The translations under genes were made by a program, and so were the position numbers. Shown here piece by piece: positions 31,352-40,170 of a stretch of DNA of 64,000 bases (positions within the stretch are counted from its first letter, which is position 1; the number at the start of each line of letters is the position of its first letter). Source of the stretch: Chloroflexota bacterium (lineage in GTDB: Bacteria; Chloroflexota; Limnocylindria; P2-11E); assembly GCA_005883625.1 (NCBI GenBank), contig VBDU01000073.1, positions 1-64,000 on the forward strand, read 5' to 3'. The notes under the pieces were generated by a model. It was not told the origin of the DNA. It ran no database searches and saw nothing but the letters and a program-made list of their open reading frames with translations.

Positions 31352-32172
31352 GTGCCCGGCTCCTTCAGGATCTTCTGCCGGAGCAGCTCGACGAAGGGCT
31401 TGGCGTGCGCGGTGCGCACGAGCTTCGCGACCGTCTCCGAGCGGCGGACCGTGATGCGGTCGCCCTCCCGGAGGTCGTGCTCCTCCTGGCCGTCGAGCGA
31501 GAGGCGCGCCGGCGAATCCTGCACCTCGATCTCGAGGACCTGGTCCGGATCGAAGACAACGGCGTTGCCGAACGAGAGATGCGGCGCGATCGGCACCATC
31601 GTGATCGCCCGTGACCCCGGCAGGATGAGCGGTCCCCCGACCGAGAAGCCGTAGGCGGTGCTGCCGGTCGCCGTCGCGACGATGAGCCCGTCGGCCCAGT
31701 ACACGATGAGCGGCTCGCCGTCGACGCGGACGGCGAGGTGTATCGAGCGGACCATGGCGCCGCGCGCGACGACGACGTCGTTCAGCGCGAGCGCGCGTGC
31801 GGCGTCGCGCCCACCGCGCGCCAGTCCCGCGTCGAGGAGCGCGCGCTCGTCGGTCGTGTACCTGCCCGAGACGACGTCGGCGAGCGCGGCGTCGAACGTC
31901 TCGTTCGTCACCGCGGTGAGGAAGCCCAGACGGCCGAGGTTCACACCGAGGAGGGCGATGCCCAGCGGCGCGAGCGCGCGCGCCGCGCGGAGCATCGTGC
32001 CGTCACCGCCGAAGACGCAGGCGACGGTCGCGCCCTTGGCCGTCGCGACCGCCGATCCGTCGAGGGCGACCTCGACGATCTCGTGTCCGGCGTCGCGCAG
32101 CTTCGCGGCCGCCTCCCGCGCGGCCTTCACCGACGCCGGCCAGTCCGGGCGGGAGCCGACGGCGATCTTCAT
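31348..32172 (-). CDS. nadK: NAD kinase
   Basis: ATP-dependent phosphorylation of NAD to NADP. 274 aa. The diacylglycerol-kinase-type GGDGTML is at 55-61; NLGRLGFL and the second conserved block TGSTAYGFSVGGPLILP are also seen, with DGQEEHDL near the C-terminus. ATG 32172 overlaps tlyA by ATGA. The tlyA-nadK order is common in many bacteria, often next to recN, which is absent here. Confidence 0.95.
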   Translation of the reverse strand: MKIAVGSRPDWPASVKAAREAAAKLRDAGHEIVEVALDGSAVATAKGATVACVFGGDGTMLRAARALAPLGIALLGVNLGRLGFLTAVTNETFDAALADVVSGRYTTDERALLDAGLARGGRDAARALALNDVVVARGAMVRSIHLAVRVDGEPLIVYWADGLIVATATGSTAYGFSVGGPLILPGSRAITMVPIAPHLSFGNAVVFDPDQVLEIEVQDSPARLSLDGQEEHDLREGDRITVRRSETVAKLVRTAHAKPFVELLRQKILKEPGT

Positions 32173-32951
32173 CCCGCGGCCGCCCGCGCCGCCTCCGCGA
32201 GCGCCGCGTCGTCGAGGCCGCGCCCGCCTTTGCGGGCGTGGACGAAGATCTCGCGATTACCCTCGCGGCCGGCGGGCGACGACGGCGCGACCGCGACGAC
32301 CCGGGCACCTCGCATGGCGAGGTCGCGCGCGACGGCGAGCACCGCGTCCGCGCGCGCCACCGGATCGCGCACCAGGCCGCCTCCGCCGACGGCACCGCGA
32401 CCCGCCTCGAACTGCGGCTTCACGAGCGCGACGACGTCGCCGCCGTCCCGGAGGAGCGCGAGCGCCGGCGGGAGCACCAGACGCAGCGAGATGAACGAGA
32501 CGTCCGCGACGACGAGATCGACACGCTCCGCGACGGGGATGCCCTCGCGCGCGTTGACGCCCTCGTGCAGCGCCACACGCGGATCGCTCCGTAGCTTCCA
32601 GTCGAGCTGTCCCTTGCCCACGTCCACCGCATGGACCCGCGCGGCGCCGCGCTGGAGGAGCACGTCGGTGAACCCGCCCGTCGATGCGCCAACATCGATC
32701 GCGACGCGGCCGCGGACGTCGACCGCGAACGCGTCCAGCGCGCCCGCGAGCTTGTCGCCGCCGCGCGAGACGTACCGCCGTCCCGGATCGACCGCGACCT
32801 CCGACCCGTCGCGGACCGGCGCCGCCGCGCGATCGGCGCGCGCGCCGTCCACGCGTACGACGCCGGCGAGGATGAGTGCCTGCGCGCGCTCCCGGCTCGG
32901 CGCGAGCCCGCGCTCGACGAGGAGCTGATCGAGCCGGACGCGCTTCGGCAC
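32169..32951 (-). CDS. tlyA: TlyA-family rRNA 2'-O-methyltransferase
   Basis: S4 domain plus RrmJ-type methyltransferase that 2'-O-methylates rRNA (16S C1409/23S C1920 in mycobacteria). 260 aa: N-terminal S4 module RVRLDQLLVERGLAPSRERAQ, then SRGGDKLAGAL, the SAM motif AIDVGASTGGFTDVLLQRGA, and ADVSFISLRLVLPP. GTG 32951 (MPKRVRLDQ) matches the usual start; ATG 32975 would add eight residues. No Shine-Dalgarno sequence is visible. It starts the nadK-punA-pdp operon and is divergent from an alpha/beta hydrolase gene. Confidence 0.92.
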   Translation of the reverse strand: MPKRVRLDQLLVERGLAPSRERAQALILAGVVRVDGARADRAAAPVRDGSEVAVDPGRRYVSRGGDKLAGALDAFAVDVRGRVAIDVGASTGGFTDVLLQRGAARVHAVDVGKGQLDWKLRSDPRVALHEGVNAREGIPVAERVDLVVADVSFISLRLVLPPALALLRDGGDVVALVKPQFEAGRGAVGGGGLVRDPVARADAVLAVARDLAMRGARVVAVAPSSPAGREGNREIFVHARKGGRGLDDAALAEAARAAAG

Positions 32952-33027
32952 CGCGCGGATGCTAGGCGCCGTCATCGCGCGACACACTGCGCATGTCGCG
33001 CGGCATGCTACGTACACTCCCGCGCGC

Positions 33028-33909
33028 ATGCCCAAGCGTCTGCCACGTGCCCGCACGCTCAAGGGCGACCCGAAGATCGCGTACTACGACTCGGGCGGCG
33101 GGGTCGCGGGCGAGCCAGCGGTCATGCTCCTCCACGGCTCCACGATGCGTTCGGAAGATTGGGAGAATGTGTTCCCGCGCCTGGCGACGCGGTATCGCGT
33201 CGTGGCCTACGACGCGCGCGGCCACGGGAGAAGCGGCCGGGCCGTCTCGTACGAGCTGCGCGCGTTCGCGTCCGATGCGATCCGCGTGCTCCGCGAGATC
33301 GTGAAGGGCGATGCGACCCTCATCGGCCACTCGCTGGGGGCCCTCTGCGCGCTCGCGTGCGCCGCCGACGCGCCCGAGCTCGTCCGCGGCCTCGTCCTCG
33401 AGGATCCGGGCGTCCGCTATCCGGGGCGCTGGGAGCCGGAGAAGGAGCGCCCGCTTCGCGAGGCGCTCGCCGAGACCGGCGACCCGAAGGCGTTCCTGCG
33501 CGCCGTCGGGAAGATCCCGCTCGGCTCGCCGGGCCCGCGCGGCGAGCGCACGTACGGCGAGATGCGTGGCTTCTACGCGGCGGAGCGCGTCGTCACGTAT
33601 CTCAAGGACCTCGACCCCGCGTTCGTCGAGTGGCGCCTCGCGACCGACGACCTGAGCGCGGGCGAGGTCGCCGGCTGGATCGCCGGCGTCCGCTCCCCGG
33701 CGCTCGTCATCGCGGGGGAGACGCGCCTCGGCTCACAGCTCGACGACAACGGCGAGTGGGCCCTCAAGAAGGCGATCAAGGACCTCACGGTGAAGCGGTT
33801 CCCAGGGACCGGCCACGTGATCCACGGCTACCGCCCGGAGCCCTTCCTGGAAGCGCTCGAGCCGTTCCTGCGGAGAGTGCGCGCGCCGGAGGGCGCTACC
33901 GGACCGTGA
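33028..33909 (+). CDS. Alpha/beta-fold hydrolase
   Basis: 293-aa hydrolase of unknown substrate. Oxyanion-hole segment VMLLHGSTMRSEDWENV, nucleophile elbow IGHSLGALCALA, acid in SPALVIAGETRLG, and catalytic His in PGTGHVIHGYRPEPF, the standard Ser-Asp/Glu-His order. The start ATG 33028 has a TACACT hexamer 9 nt upstream and no Shine-Dalgarno sequence, so a leaderless transcript is possible. The 3' end overlaps the convergent CAP gene by 14 bp. Confidence 0.88.
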   Translation: MPKRLPRARTLKGDPKIAYYDSGGGVAGEPAVMLLHGSTMRSEDWENVFPRLATRYRVVAYDARGHGRSGRAVSYELRAFASDAIRVLREIVKGDATLIGHSLGALCALACAADAPELVRGLVLEDPGVRYPGRWEPEKERPLREALAETGDPKAFLRAVGKIPLGSPGPRGERTYGEMRGFYAAERVVTYLKDLDPAFVEWRLATDDLSAGEVAGWIAGVRSPALVIAGETRLGSQLDDNGEWALKKAIKDLTVKRFPGTGHVIHGYRPEPFLEALEPFLRRVRAPEGATGP

Positions 33910-34795
33910 TGGTCCAGTACACCCCGGCGTCCTCGAGCCAGGTCGTCCCGTCGACGACGCCGCGGACCGCGAGCGTGTAGACGCCCGGCGTGGCGGGGGC
34001 GCGGACGGTGAACTTGAACCAGCCGACCTGCCCGGGACCGACGTACGACGTGGTCGTCGTCGCGGGCCGCGAGGCGCTGAGCCAGCCGGACGCGAGGTCG
34101 GTGCGCGGGACGTCGAGAGGGCTCGCCGTGCCGAGGTTGGCCTGCTGTCCGGGGCTCCCCGCGTACCAGCCGCGATAGCCGGTGTTCTTGAGCGCGAGGA
34201 CGAGGCTGGCCGTCTCACCCGGAGCGAGCGTCGGATCCGGGCTTTGTCCCGACCACTGCGCGTGGAAGCCGGAGTCGAGGGTCACGATCGCGCCGCGATC
34301 GACGACCCCGCCCACGTCCATCGCCCAGTACCAGCCGTACTGCGACGCGCCGGCGTACGCGCGGCCGATGCCGATCGCGCGGTAGACGGGGTTCACGAGG
34401 ACCGCGTAGTGCGCGGGGCTCGCGATCCAGCCGTTCAGCACGTCCTGCGCGCCGGTGTAGCCCGCCGCGAGGTCCTCACCGGTCCAGGTCGCCGTCGCGG
34501 GGTAGCCCGCGTCGGCCATCCGCTGGGTCGGGGTGCGGCCGTCGAGCGAGGTGTGCGCGAAGTAGTTCTGCACCGACATGTCGGTCGCCATCCACTTCGC
34601 CGCCGCGGTGAGCGTGTCTGAGACAGCGAGCGTGGAGAGCCCGCGCGCCGCGCGGAAGGCGTTCACCTGGGCTTGCAGATCGGCTTCCGTCACATCGAGC
34701 GTGGCTGCGTCAGCGGACCGAGCGAGCGGGCTCGTCAGGGCAAAGAGCGCGCTGAAGGCGATAAGGCTCGCGAGCGTGATGCGGAGACCACCCAC
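33896..34795 (-). CDS. Secreted CAP-domain protein with one Ig-like module
   Basis: 299-aa exported protein: signal peptide (MGGLRITLASLIAFSALFAL, cleavage near SADAA), a CAP domain at about 38-170 (VNAFRAARGLSTLAVSD, MSVQNYFAHTSLDG, NGWIASPAHYAVLVNPVYRAIGIGRA), then one beta module opening FHAQWSGQSPDPTLAPGE and closing VVDGTTWLEDAGVYWTITV. The module is related to the two repeats of the CAP protein at 4540-6195. The GTG start at 34795 is weakly supported. It is probably an envelope or extracellular protein. Confidence 0.83.
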   Translation of the reverse strand: MGGLRITLASLIAFSALFALTSPLARSADAATLDVTEADLQAQVNAFRAARGLSTLAVSDTLTAAAKWMATDMSVQNYFAHTSLDGRTPTQRMADAGYPATATWTGEDLAAGYTGAQDVLNGWIASPAHYAVLVNPVYRAIGIGRAYAGASQYGWYWAMDVGGVVDRGAIVTLDSGFHAQWSGQSPDPTLAPGETASLVLALKNTGYRGWYAGSPGQQANLGTASPLDVPRTDLASGWLSASRPATTTTSYVGPGQVGWFKFTVRAPATPGVYTLAVRGVVDGTTWLEDAGVYWTITVR

Positions 34796-34903
34796 GCACG
34801 GCTTATCGCATTCGTGACACTCCAGTTACGCGACCGTTACGGAGACGACAAAATCGTCACATCGGCGAACGCGCGGTCGCTCTATCGCACGTGGGGACAG
34901 CGG

Positions 34904-35146
34904 CTAGCTCGCGCCATGCTCCTTCGCTTGCTTCGCCAGCGCCTCGGCGAGCTGCGTGATCCGAAGATCCGCGGCATCGAGCCGCTTCGCGCAGTCGGCG
35001 TAGAGGCGCATCCCCTCTTCGTACAGGCGCACGGCCTCGTCGAGATCAAGTGAGGGGTCCTCGAGCTTGTCGGCGATCGCCTCGAGGCGCTCGAGCGCCT
35101 TGTCGAGCGCGGGCTCCTTCTCAGCCACGATCCGCTCCGCGGTCAC
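34904..35146 (-). CDS. xseB: Exodeoxyribonuclease VII small subunit
   Basis: Small subunit of the single-strand-specific nuclease ExoVII. 80 aa: LDKALERLEAIADKLEDPSLDLDEAVRLYEEGMRLY is the whole-family signature (about 14-49). GTG 35146 sits 6 nt after GAGGAGG and overlaps xseA by 26 nt; GTG 35128 is an alternative. It ends the aro-efp-xse operon. The 108 bp between it and the CAP gene hold no gene. Confidence 0.93.
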   Translation of the reverse strand: MTAERIVAEKEPALDKALERLEAIADKLEDPSLDLDEAVRLYEEGMRLYADCAKRLDAADLRITQLAEALAKQAKEHGAS

Positions 35147-36392
35147 GCTCGACCTCCTCGACGCGCGCGCCGGCCCGGCCGTCGCGCAGCCGCAGTCGCA
35201 CGCGTTCGCCGATCTCAAGGCGTGCGGCGTCGGCGCGCACGTGGCCGTCCGCGCCTTCGACGATGGCGTAGCCGCGGCCGAGGACCGCGAGCGGCGAGAG
35301 CGCCACGAGGCGGCGCCGCGCCGCGACGGCCCGCGTCCGGCGGGCGGGCACGGCACGCGCGATCGCGCGGTCGAGCGCGCGGCGATCCTCGTCGAGACGC
35401 TGGCGGAGCCCGGCGAGCCGCACCGCGGGCGCGCGGCGCTCGAAGAGCCGTCTTGCCTGGACGAGCCGCGTTCGCCGCCCGCGCAGGGCCTCGCGGACGC
35501 GCCCGTCGACGCGCCGCCACGCGCGGCGCGCGCGCTCCTGCTCCGCGCCCGCATCGGGCACGACGAGCTCGGCCGCGACCGACGGCGTCGGGGCGCGGAG
35601 ATCCGCCACCAGGTCGGCGAGCGTGACGTCCGTCTCGTGACCGACCCCCGACACGAGCGGCCGCGGGAACCGCGCGATCGCGCGGACGAGCGCTTCGTCG
35701 TTGAACGGCCCGAGATCCTCGGCGGCGCCGCCGCCGCGCGCCAGGATGACGACGTCGAGCGTGGCGAGCTGCGCGAGGCCGTCGAGCGCCGCGATCATCG
35801 ACTCCGCCGCCCCCGTCCCCTGGACGAGCGCCGGCGCGAGGACGATCTCGATGCGCGGGTCGCGCCGCGCGATCACGGCCTGCAGGTCACGCCAGGCCGC
35901 GCCGACCGGGCTCGTCACGACGCCCACCCGCCGCGGCGCCTTCGGGAGCGCGCGCTTGCGCTCGGCGGCGAAGAGCCCCTCCGCGACGAGGCGGCGCTTG
36001 AGCGCCTCGAGGCGGAGGTACGCGTCGCCTGCGCCCGCTGGCAGGAGGTCATCGACCATGAGCTGGCAGCGGCCGCCACGGACGTAGAACTCGACGTAGC
36101 CGTGCGCGATGAGCTTCGTGCCGTCGCGCGGGGTGAGCGGGATCTGCGCGGCCCGCGACGCGAAGAGGACGCACTGCAGCTGCGCGACGTTGTCCCGCAG
36201 CGTGAAGTACACGTGACCCGACGAGCCGGACGTCGCCTGCGCGACCTCGCCTTCGACCCAGAGGTCCTTGAACGCATCCGTCGCCTGAACGTGCGAGGCA
36301 AGCTGCACCGCGACCTGCCCGACGCGGAGGACTCGCCTGGGGGCCGGGGGACGCCGTTGACCCCCGACGTCAGGCGCGCTCGATGTACTCAC
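35121..36392 (-). CDS. xseA: Exodeoxyribonuclease VII large subunit
   Basis: Catalytic subunit of ExoVII. 423 aa: N-terminal OB domain (FKDLWVEGEVAQATSGSSGHVYFTLRD), then the catalytic domain with RRVGVVTSPVGAAWRD, ILARGGGAAEDLGPFNDE and SGVGHETDVTLADLVADLRAPTPSVAAE, and a C-terminal coiled coil. Its first 20 residues (SSAPDVGGQRRPPAPRR) come from a GC palindrome between efp and the conserved start. GTG 36392 is the only standard codon upstream of the OB fold, and it overlaps efp by 23 nt. Confidence 0.93.
   Translation of the reverse strand: MSTSSAPDVGGQRRPPAPRRVLRVGQVAVQLASHVQATDAFKDLWVEGEVAQATSGSSGHVYFTLRDNVAQLQCVLFASRAAQIPLTPRDGTKLIAHGYVEFYVRGGRCQLMVDDLLPAGAGDAYLRLEALKRRLVAEGLFAAERKRALPKAPRRVGVVTSPVGAAWRDLQAVIARRDPRIEIVLAPALVQGTGAAESMIAALDGLAQLATLDVVILARGGGAAEDLGPFNDEALVRAIARFPRPLVSGVGHETDVTLADLVADLRAPTPSVAAELVVPDAGAEQERARRAWRRVDGRVREALRGRRTRLVQARRLFERRAPAVRLAGLRQRLDEDRRALDRAIARAVPARRTRAVAARRRLVALSPLAVLGRGYAIVEGADGHVRADAARLEIGERVRLRLRDGRAGARVEEVERDRGADRG
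36339..36369. repeat. GC palindrome, efp-xseA junction
   Basis: GGGGGCCGGGGG-ACGCCGTTGA-CCCCCGACG type element, nearly identical to the one at 38997-39027. It encodes the unconserved N-terminus of XseA. Confidence 0.65.
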
Positions 36393-36927
36393 CGCTCCGC
36401 GTGTCGACCTTGATCTTGTCGCCCCGCTCGACGAACAGCGGCACGTTCACGCGCAGGCCGGTCTCGAGCGTCGCCGGCTTCGTCGCCCCGGTCGCGGTGT
36501 CTCCCTTGAGCCCGAGGTCGGTGTCCTTCACCGTGAGGACGACCGACGCGGGCAGGTCGACGCCGATCGGCTCGCCCTCGTACTCGTTGAGCATCACGGT
36601 CATGCCGTCGGTGAGGTAGCTCACCGCCTCGCCGAGCTGATCGGCCTCCAGGGCGAGCTGGTCGTACGTCGCCGTATCCATGAAGTGGTACTGCGAACCG
36701 TCGTGGTACATGTACTGGACGTTCCGGTGGTCCAGGCGCGCGCGCTGGAAGCGGTCGCCGGCCTGGAACGTCTTCTCGATGAGGTCGCCCTTGCGGATGT
36801 TGCGGAGCTTCATGCGCATCTGCGCGCTCCCGCGCCCGAGCTTGATGTGCTGGAACTCGACGATCTGGTAGAGCGTGCCGTCGAGCTCGATGGTCATGCC
36901 CCGCTTGATCTCGCCGGTCGATATCAC
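36370..36927 (-). CDS. efp: Elongation factor P
   Basis: Relieves ribosome stalling at polyproline. 185 aa with three beta domains: KOW-like N-domain (1-65), OB domains with NVQYMYHDGSQYHFMDTATYDQ and the C-terminal TGLRVNVPLFVERGDKIKVDTRSGEY. The tip loop reads KLGRGSAQ, placing Arg32 where E. coli has modified Lys34. Arg-tipped EF-P is rhamnosylated by EarP in some proteobacteria; whether that applies here is open. GTG 36927 follows AAGGAG by 6 nt and overlaps aroQ by GTGA. Confidence 0.96.
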   Translation of the reverse strand: MISTGEIKRGMTIELDGTLYQIVEFQHIKLGRGSAQMRMKLRNIRKGDLIEKTFQAGDRFQRARLDHRNVQYMYHDGSQYHFMDTATYDQLALEADQLGEAVSYLTDGMTVMLNEYEGEPIGVDLPASVVLTVKDTDLGLKGDTATGATKPATLETGLRVNVPLFVERGDKIKVDTRSGEYIERA

Positions 36928-37394
36928 CCGTTCTCCTTCGGGGGCCGGGGGGCAGAGCCCCCTGACGCCGTCTCCTCGATGAGCCAGCGAAGGGCGAGCT
37001 CGTAGCCCTGCACGCCCTTCCCGATGACGCGATGTTTCGTCACGTCGGTCAGATAGCTCTTCTGCCGGAACGCCTCGCGCTTGGTGATGTCCGTGATGTG
37101 CACCTCGACGACCGGGAACGCGCATCCGGCGACGGCGTCGCGGAGCACGACCGACGTATGGGCGAGGCCCCCGGGGTTCATGATGGCACCGGCGGCGCCG
37201 GACTGCTGCTGCAGGAAGTCGATGAGCGCCCCCTCGTGGTTCGACTGGAACGCGAGCAGCTGGACGCCCGCCTCCCGCGCGAGGTCGGCGCAGCGCGACT
37301 CGACCTCCTTCAGCGTCGTCGTCCCGTAGAGCTCCGGCTGGCGATTGCCGAGCGCGTTCAGGTTCGGCCCGTTGATGAGGAGGAAGCGCCTCAT
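36924..37394 (-). CDS. aroQ: 3-dehydroquinate dehydratase, type II
   Basis: Dehydrates 3-dehydroquinate to 3-dehydroshikimate. 156 aa: LLINGPNLNALGNRQPELYG (5-24, catalytic Arg18 and Tyr23), FQSNHEGALIDFLQ, MNPGGLAHTSVVLRDA and VEVHITDI (catalytic His). The last 12 or so residues (SGGSAPRPPKENG) are encoded by a GC palindrome and are not conserved. ATG 37394 overlaps the aroB-type stop by ATGA. It is part of the aroE-aroC-aroKB-aroQ-efp operon. Confidence 0.96.
   Translation of the reverse strand: MRRFLLINGPNLNALGNRQPELYGTTTLKEVESRCADLAREAGVQLLAFQSNHEGALIDFLQQQSGAAGAIMNPGGLAHTSVVLRDAVAGCAFPVVEVHITDITKREAFRQKSYLTDVTKHRVIGKGVQGYELALRWLIEETASGGSAPRPPKENG
36940..36967. repeat. GC palindrome in the 3' end of aroQ
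   Basis: GGGGGCCGGGGGG-CAGAG-CCCCCTGACG type element, in frame with the last codons of aroQ and just upstream of the efp start. Confidence 0.65.
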
Positions 37395-38983
37395 GCCGCG
37401 CGCGAGGCGACCGCGCGGGCCGCCGCGCGGAGCGGTCGCTCGGCGATGTCGGTGACCTCGCTGAAGCGCCCGATCCGCCGCGGGAGGATCCAACGGATCC
37501 TGCCCGCGCGCGCCTTCTTGTCGCGCGTCACGAATTCCCACACGCCGCGCGGCAGGCGCGCCCGCGTCGGCAGGGCGGCGCGCTCGAGGAGCGCCTCGAG
37601 CTGGGGACGCAAAGCCGGCGACGCGAGCTCGAGGGCCTCCGCGAGCGCGGTCGCGTACACCATACCCACGGCGACCGCCTCACCGTGGGTGACCCGGTAC
37701 CGCGACGCGGCCTCGTACGCGTGCCCCATCGTGTGACCGAAGTTGAGGAGCTCGCGCAGGCCGGCCTCCCGCGGGTCCTGGCTCACGATCGAGCCCTTCA
37801 CCTCGGCCGCGAGCGCGACGGCCGCCAGCAGGGTGCCGAGATCGCCCGCGCGGACCGGCTCGAGCGCGCGTCCGAGCTGCGCGACCGACTCGCGATCCGC
37901 GAGGAACGCGCTCTTCACGATCTCCGCGAGACCCGACGAGACCTGCCGCGCGGGGAGCGTCGCCAGCACCGTGATGTCGGCGAACACCGCCTCCGCAGCG
38001 TGGAATGCCCCGACGAGATTCTTGCCCGCGGCGATGTCGATCGCCGTCTTCCCGCCGATCGCCGCGTCGGCCATACCGAGGAGGGTCGTGGGGATCTGCG
38101 CGACGCGGACGCCTCGCAGGTACGTGGCGGCGACGAACCCCGCGACGTCGCCGACGCTGCCGCCACCGAGCGCGATGACGCCACCGTCACGGCCGATGCC
38201 CGTCTCGGCGAGCTCGTCCCACAGCCGGGCCGCGACGGCGAGCCGCTTCGCGCCCTCGCCCGCGGGGACGCGCAGGAGCACGTTCGCGATCCCGACCGCG
38301 TCGAGAGAGCGGCGCACCGCGCCGGCGTAGCGCGCGGCGGTGGGTGCGTCGCTGACGAGCGCGACACGGCCGCGCCATCCCAGGTCGGCCAGATGCGGAC
38401 CCACGTGCTCGAGGAGGCCCGCGCGCACGAGGACGCGCGACGGGCGCTCGCCGCCCGCGACGTCGATCCGCACACCGCGCGCCGACACGAGCCACGCCGC
38501 GATCGCCATGCCCACCGCTTCGACGCTCGCGCCGTCGACGTCGAACGCGACGTCGACGTCGGCGTAGGCGTCGCGCCGCTCCGCGAGCGCGTGCCGCGCA
38601 CGATCGCGCGGGGCGACGTGCTGATTGGGACGCCTCGCCATCGTCGCCGCGATACCGGCGGTCACGCGATCGAGCGAGCCGCGGAGCCCGATGATGAGGC
38701 CGAGCTCGCGCATGCGTCTGCGATTGGCTTCGCGGACGGGCAGTCCTCCACCCGTGTCCACCACCGTCCACGCGGGGGACCGCGGAAGGCGCATGAGCAC
38801 CTCCGATTCCAGTTCCCGAAAGCGTTCCATGCCGTCCTGCTCGATCACGTCCTTGCAGCTCTTTCGGGCGCGGCGTTCGATCTCGCGGTCCGTCTCGAGG
38901 CTCGCGGCGCCGAAGTGCCGCGCGAGCACGGGCGCGACGGAAGACTTCCCGATACCGGGCGGGCCGACGAGGAAGAGCTGCAC
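37391..38983 (-). CDS. aroKB: Shikimate kinase / 3-dehydroquinate synthase fusion
   Basis: Bifunctional shikimate-pathway enzyme, 530 aa. Residues 1-165 are shikimate kinase (P-loop VGPPGIGKSS at 6-15, TDREIERRARKSCKDVIEQDG, VVDTGGGLPV). Residues 175-530 are AroB (ALGGGSVGDVAGFVAATYLRGV, QIPTTLLGMADAAIGGKTAID, AEIVKSAFLAD, LNFGHTMGHAYEA). Separate genes are commoner; fusions occur in several phyla. GTG 38983 shares one base with the aroC stop (TAGTG). Both domains keep their key residues, so both activities are expected. Confidence 0.95.
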   Translation of the reverse strand: MQLFLVGPPGIGKSSVAPVLARHFGAASLETDREIERRARKSCKDVIEQDGMERFRELESEVLMRLPRSPAWTVVDTGGGLPVREANRRRMRELGLIIGLRGSLDRVTAGIAATMARRPNQHVAPRDRARHALAERRDAYADVDVAFDVDGASVEAVGMAIAAWLVSARGVRIDVAGGERPSRVLVRAGLLEHVGPHLADLGWRGRVALVSDAPTAARYAGAVRRSLDAVGIANVLLRVPAGEGAKRLAVAARLWDELAETGIGRDGGVIALGGGSVGDVAGFVAATYLRGVRVAQIPTTLLGMADAAIGGKTAIDIAAGKNLVGAFHAAEAVFADITVLATLPARQVSSGLAEIVKSAFLADRESVAQLGRALEPVRAGDLGTLLAAVALAAEVKGSIVSQDPREAGLRELLNFGHTMGHAYEAASRYRVTHGEAVAVGMVYATALAEALELASPALRPQLEALLERAALPTRARLPRGVWEFVTRDKKARAGRIRWILPRRIGRFSEVTDIAERPLRAAARAVASRAA

Positions 38984-40170
38984 TAGCCGGCGGCGCGGGG
39001 GCCGGGGGGCGCCGTTGACCCCCGACGCCTTGCGTCGATCGGGCGGAGCCGCGCGCGGTAACGCTCGACGGCCGCGACGAGATCGGCGACGTCGTCGTTC
39101 CCGAACTTCTCGCACAGCGCGTCGGCGAGCACGAACGCGAGCATCGCTTCGGCGACGACGCCGGCCGCGGGGATGACGCAGACGTCGCTGCGCTCGACGT
39201 GCGCCGGCGAGGGAGCGCCCGTGCGCAGGTCCGCCGAGGGCAGCGGCTTCATGAGCGTGGAGATCGGCTTGAACGCGACGTCGACGAGGACGTCCTCCCC
39301 GTTCGTCATGCCGCCCTCGAGCCCGCCGGCGCGGTTGCGCGTCCGTGAGAAGTGGCCCTCGCGCACGGTGATCGGATCGTGCACGGCGCTGCCGCGCTCG
39401 GTTGCCGCGGTGAAGGCGTCGGCGAACTGCATGCCCTTGGCCGCCTGGATGGAGAGGAGCGCCTGCGCGATCCGGCCGTCGAGGCGCCGGTCCCACTCGG
39501 CGAACGAGCCCAGGCCCGGGACGACGCCCGTCGCACGCAGCGCGACGATCCCCCCGAGCGTGTCCCCCGCCTCGCGCGCCGCGGCGATCGCCGCGACCAT
39601 CCGCGCGCTCGTCTGTGCGTCCGCGCAGCGGACCTCGCTGGCTTCCACCTTCTCGCTGTCGAAGGTCGGCATCGTGGAGACCTCGCCGATCGTCCTCGTC
39701 TCGCTGCGCACCTCGGTGCCGACGGCACGAAGCAGCGCCTTGGCGACCGCGCCCGCCGCCACACGCGCCGCGGTCTCGCGCGCGCTCGCGCGCTCGATGA
39801 CGTCGCGGACGTCGTCGTGGCCGAACTTCAGCGCGCCCGCGAGGTCCGCGTGCCCCGGGCGCAGGCGCGTCACCGGGTCCGGCGGCTCGGGCACCGGCTC
39901 GACGCTCATGACGCGCTCCCAATTCACGGCGTCGCGGTTCGCGATCTGCAGCGCGACGGGCGCGCCGGTCGTCCGCCCCTGCCGGACCCCGCCGGTGATC
40001 CGCACCGCGTCGCGCTCGATCGACTGGCGGGCTCCACGCCCGTATCCGAGCTGCCGGCGCCGAAGGTCGACGTCGATCTCCGCGGGCGAGAGGGCGAGAC
40101 CCGCCGGCACGCCGTCCACGAGCGCGACGAGGCCGGGACCGTGCGATTCGCCCGCGGTGAGGAAGCGCAC
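38983..40170 (-). CDS. aroC: Chorismate synthase
   Basis: FMN-dependent conversion of EPSP to chorismate. 395 aa: FLTAGESHGPGLVALVDGVP, QLGYGRGARQSIERD, RPGHADLAGALKFGHDDVRD, SARETAARVAAGAVAK and RNRAGGLEGGMTNGEDVLV. The C-terminal end (RRRGSTAPPGPRAAG) is encoded by a GC palindrome. GTG 40170 shares a base with the aroE stop. The next gene, aroKB, overlaps by one base. Confidence 0.96.
   Translation of the reverse strand: MRFLTAGESHGPGLVALVDGVPAGLALSPAEIDVDLRRRQLGYGRGARQSIERDAVRITGGVRQGRTTGAPVALQIANRDAVNWERVMSVEPVPEPPDPVTRLRPGHADLAGALKFGHDDVRDVIERASARETAARVAAGAVAKALLRAVGTEVRSETRTIGEVSTMPTFDSEKVEASEVRCADAQTSARMVAAIAAAREAGDTLGGIVALRATGVVPGLGSFAEWDRRLDGRIAQALLSIQAAKGMQFADAFTAATERGSAVHDPITVREGHFSRTRNRAGGLEGGMTNGEDVLVDVAFKPISTLMKPLPSADLRTGAPSPAHVERSDVCVIPAAGVVAEAMLAFVLADALCEKFGNDDVADLVAAVERYRARLRPIDARRRGSTAPPGPRAAG
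38997..39027. repeat. GC palindrome in the 3' end of aroC
   Basis: GGGGGCCGGGGGGCGCCGTTGACCCCCGACG type element, in frame with the last residues of AroC and matching 36339-36369 at nearly every base. Confidence 0.65.
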
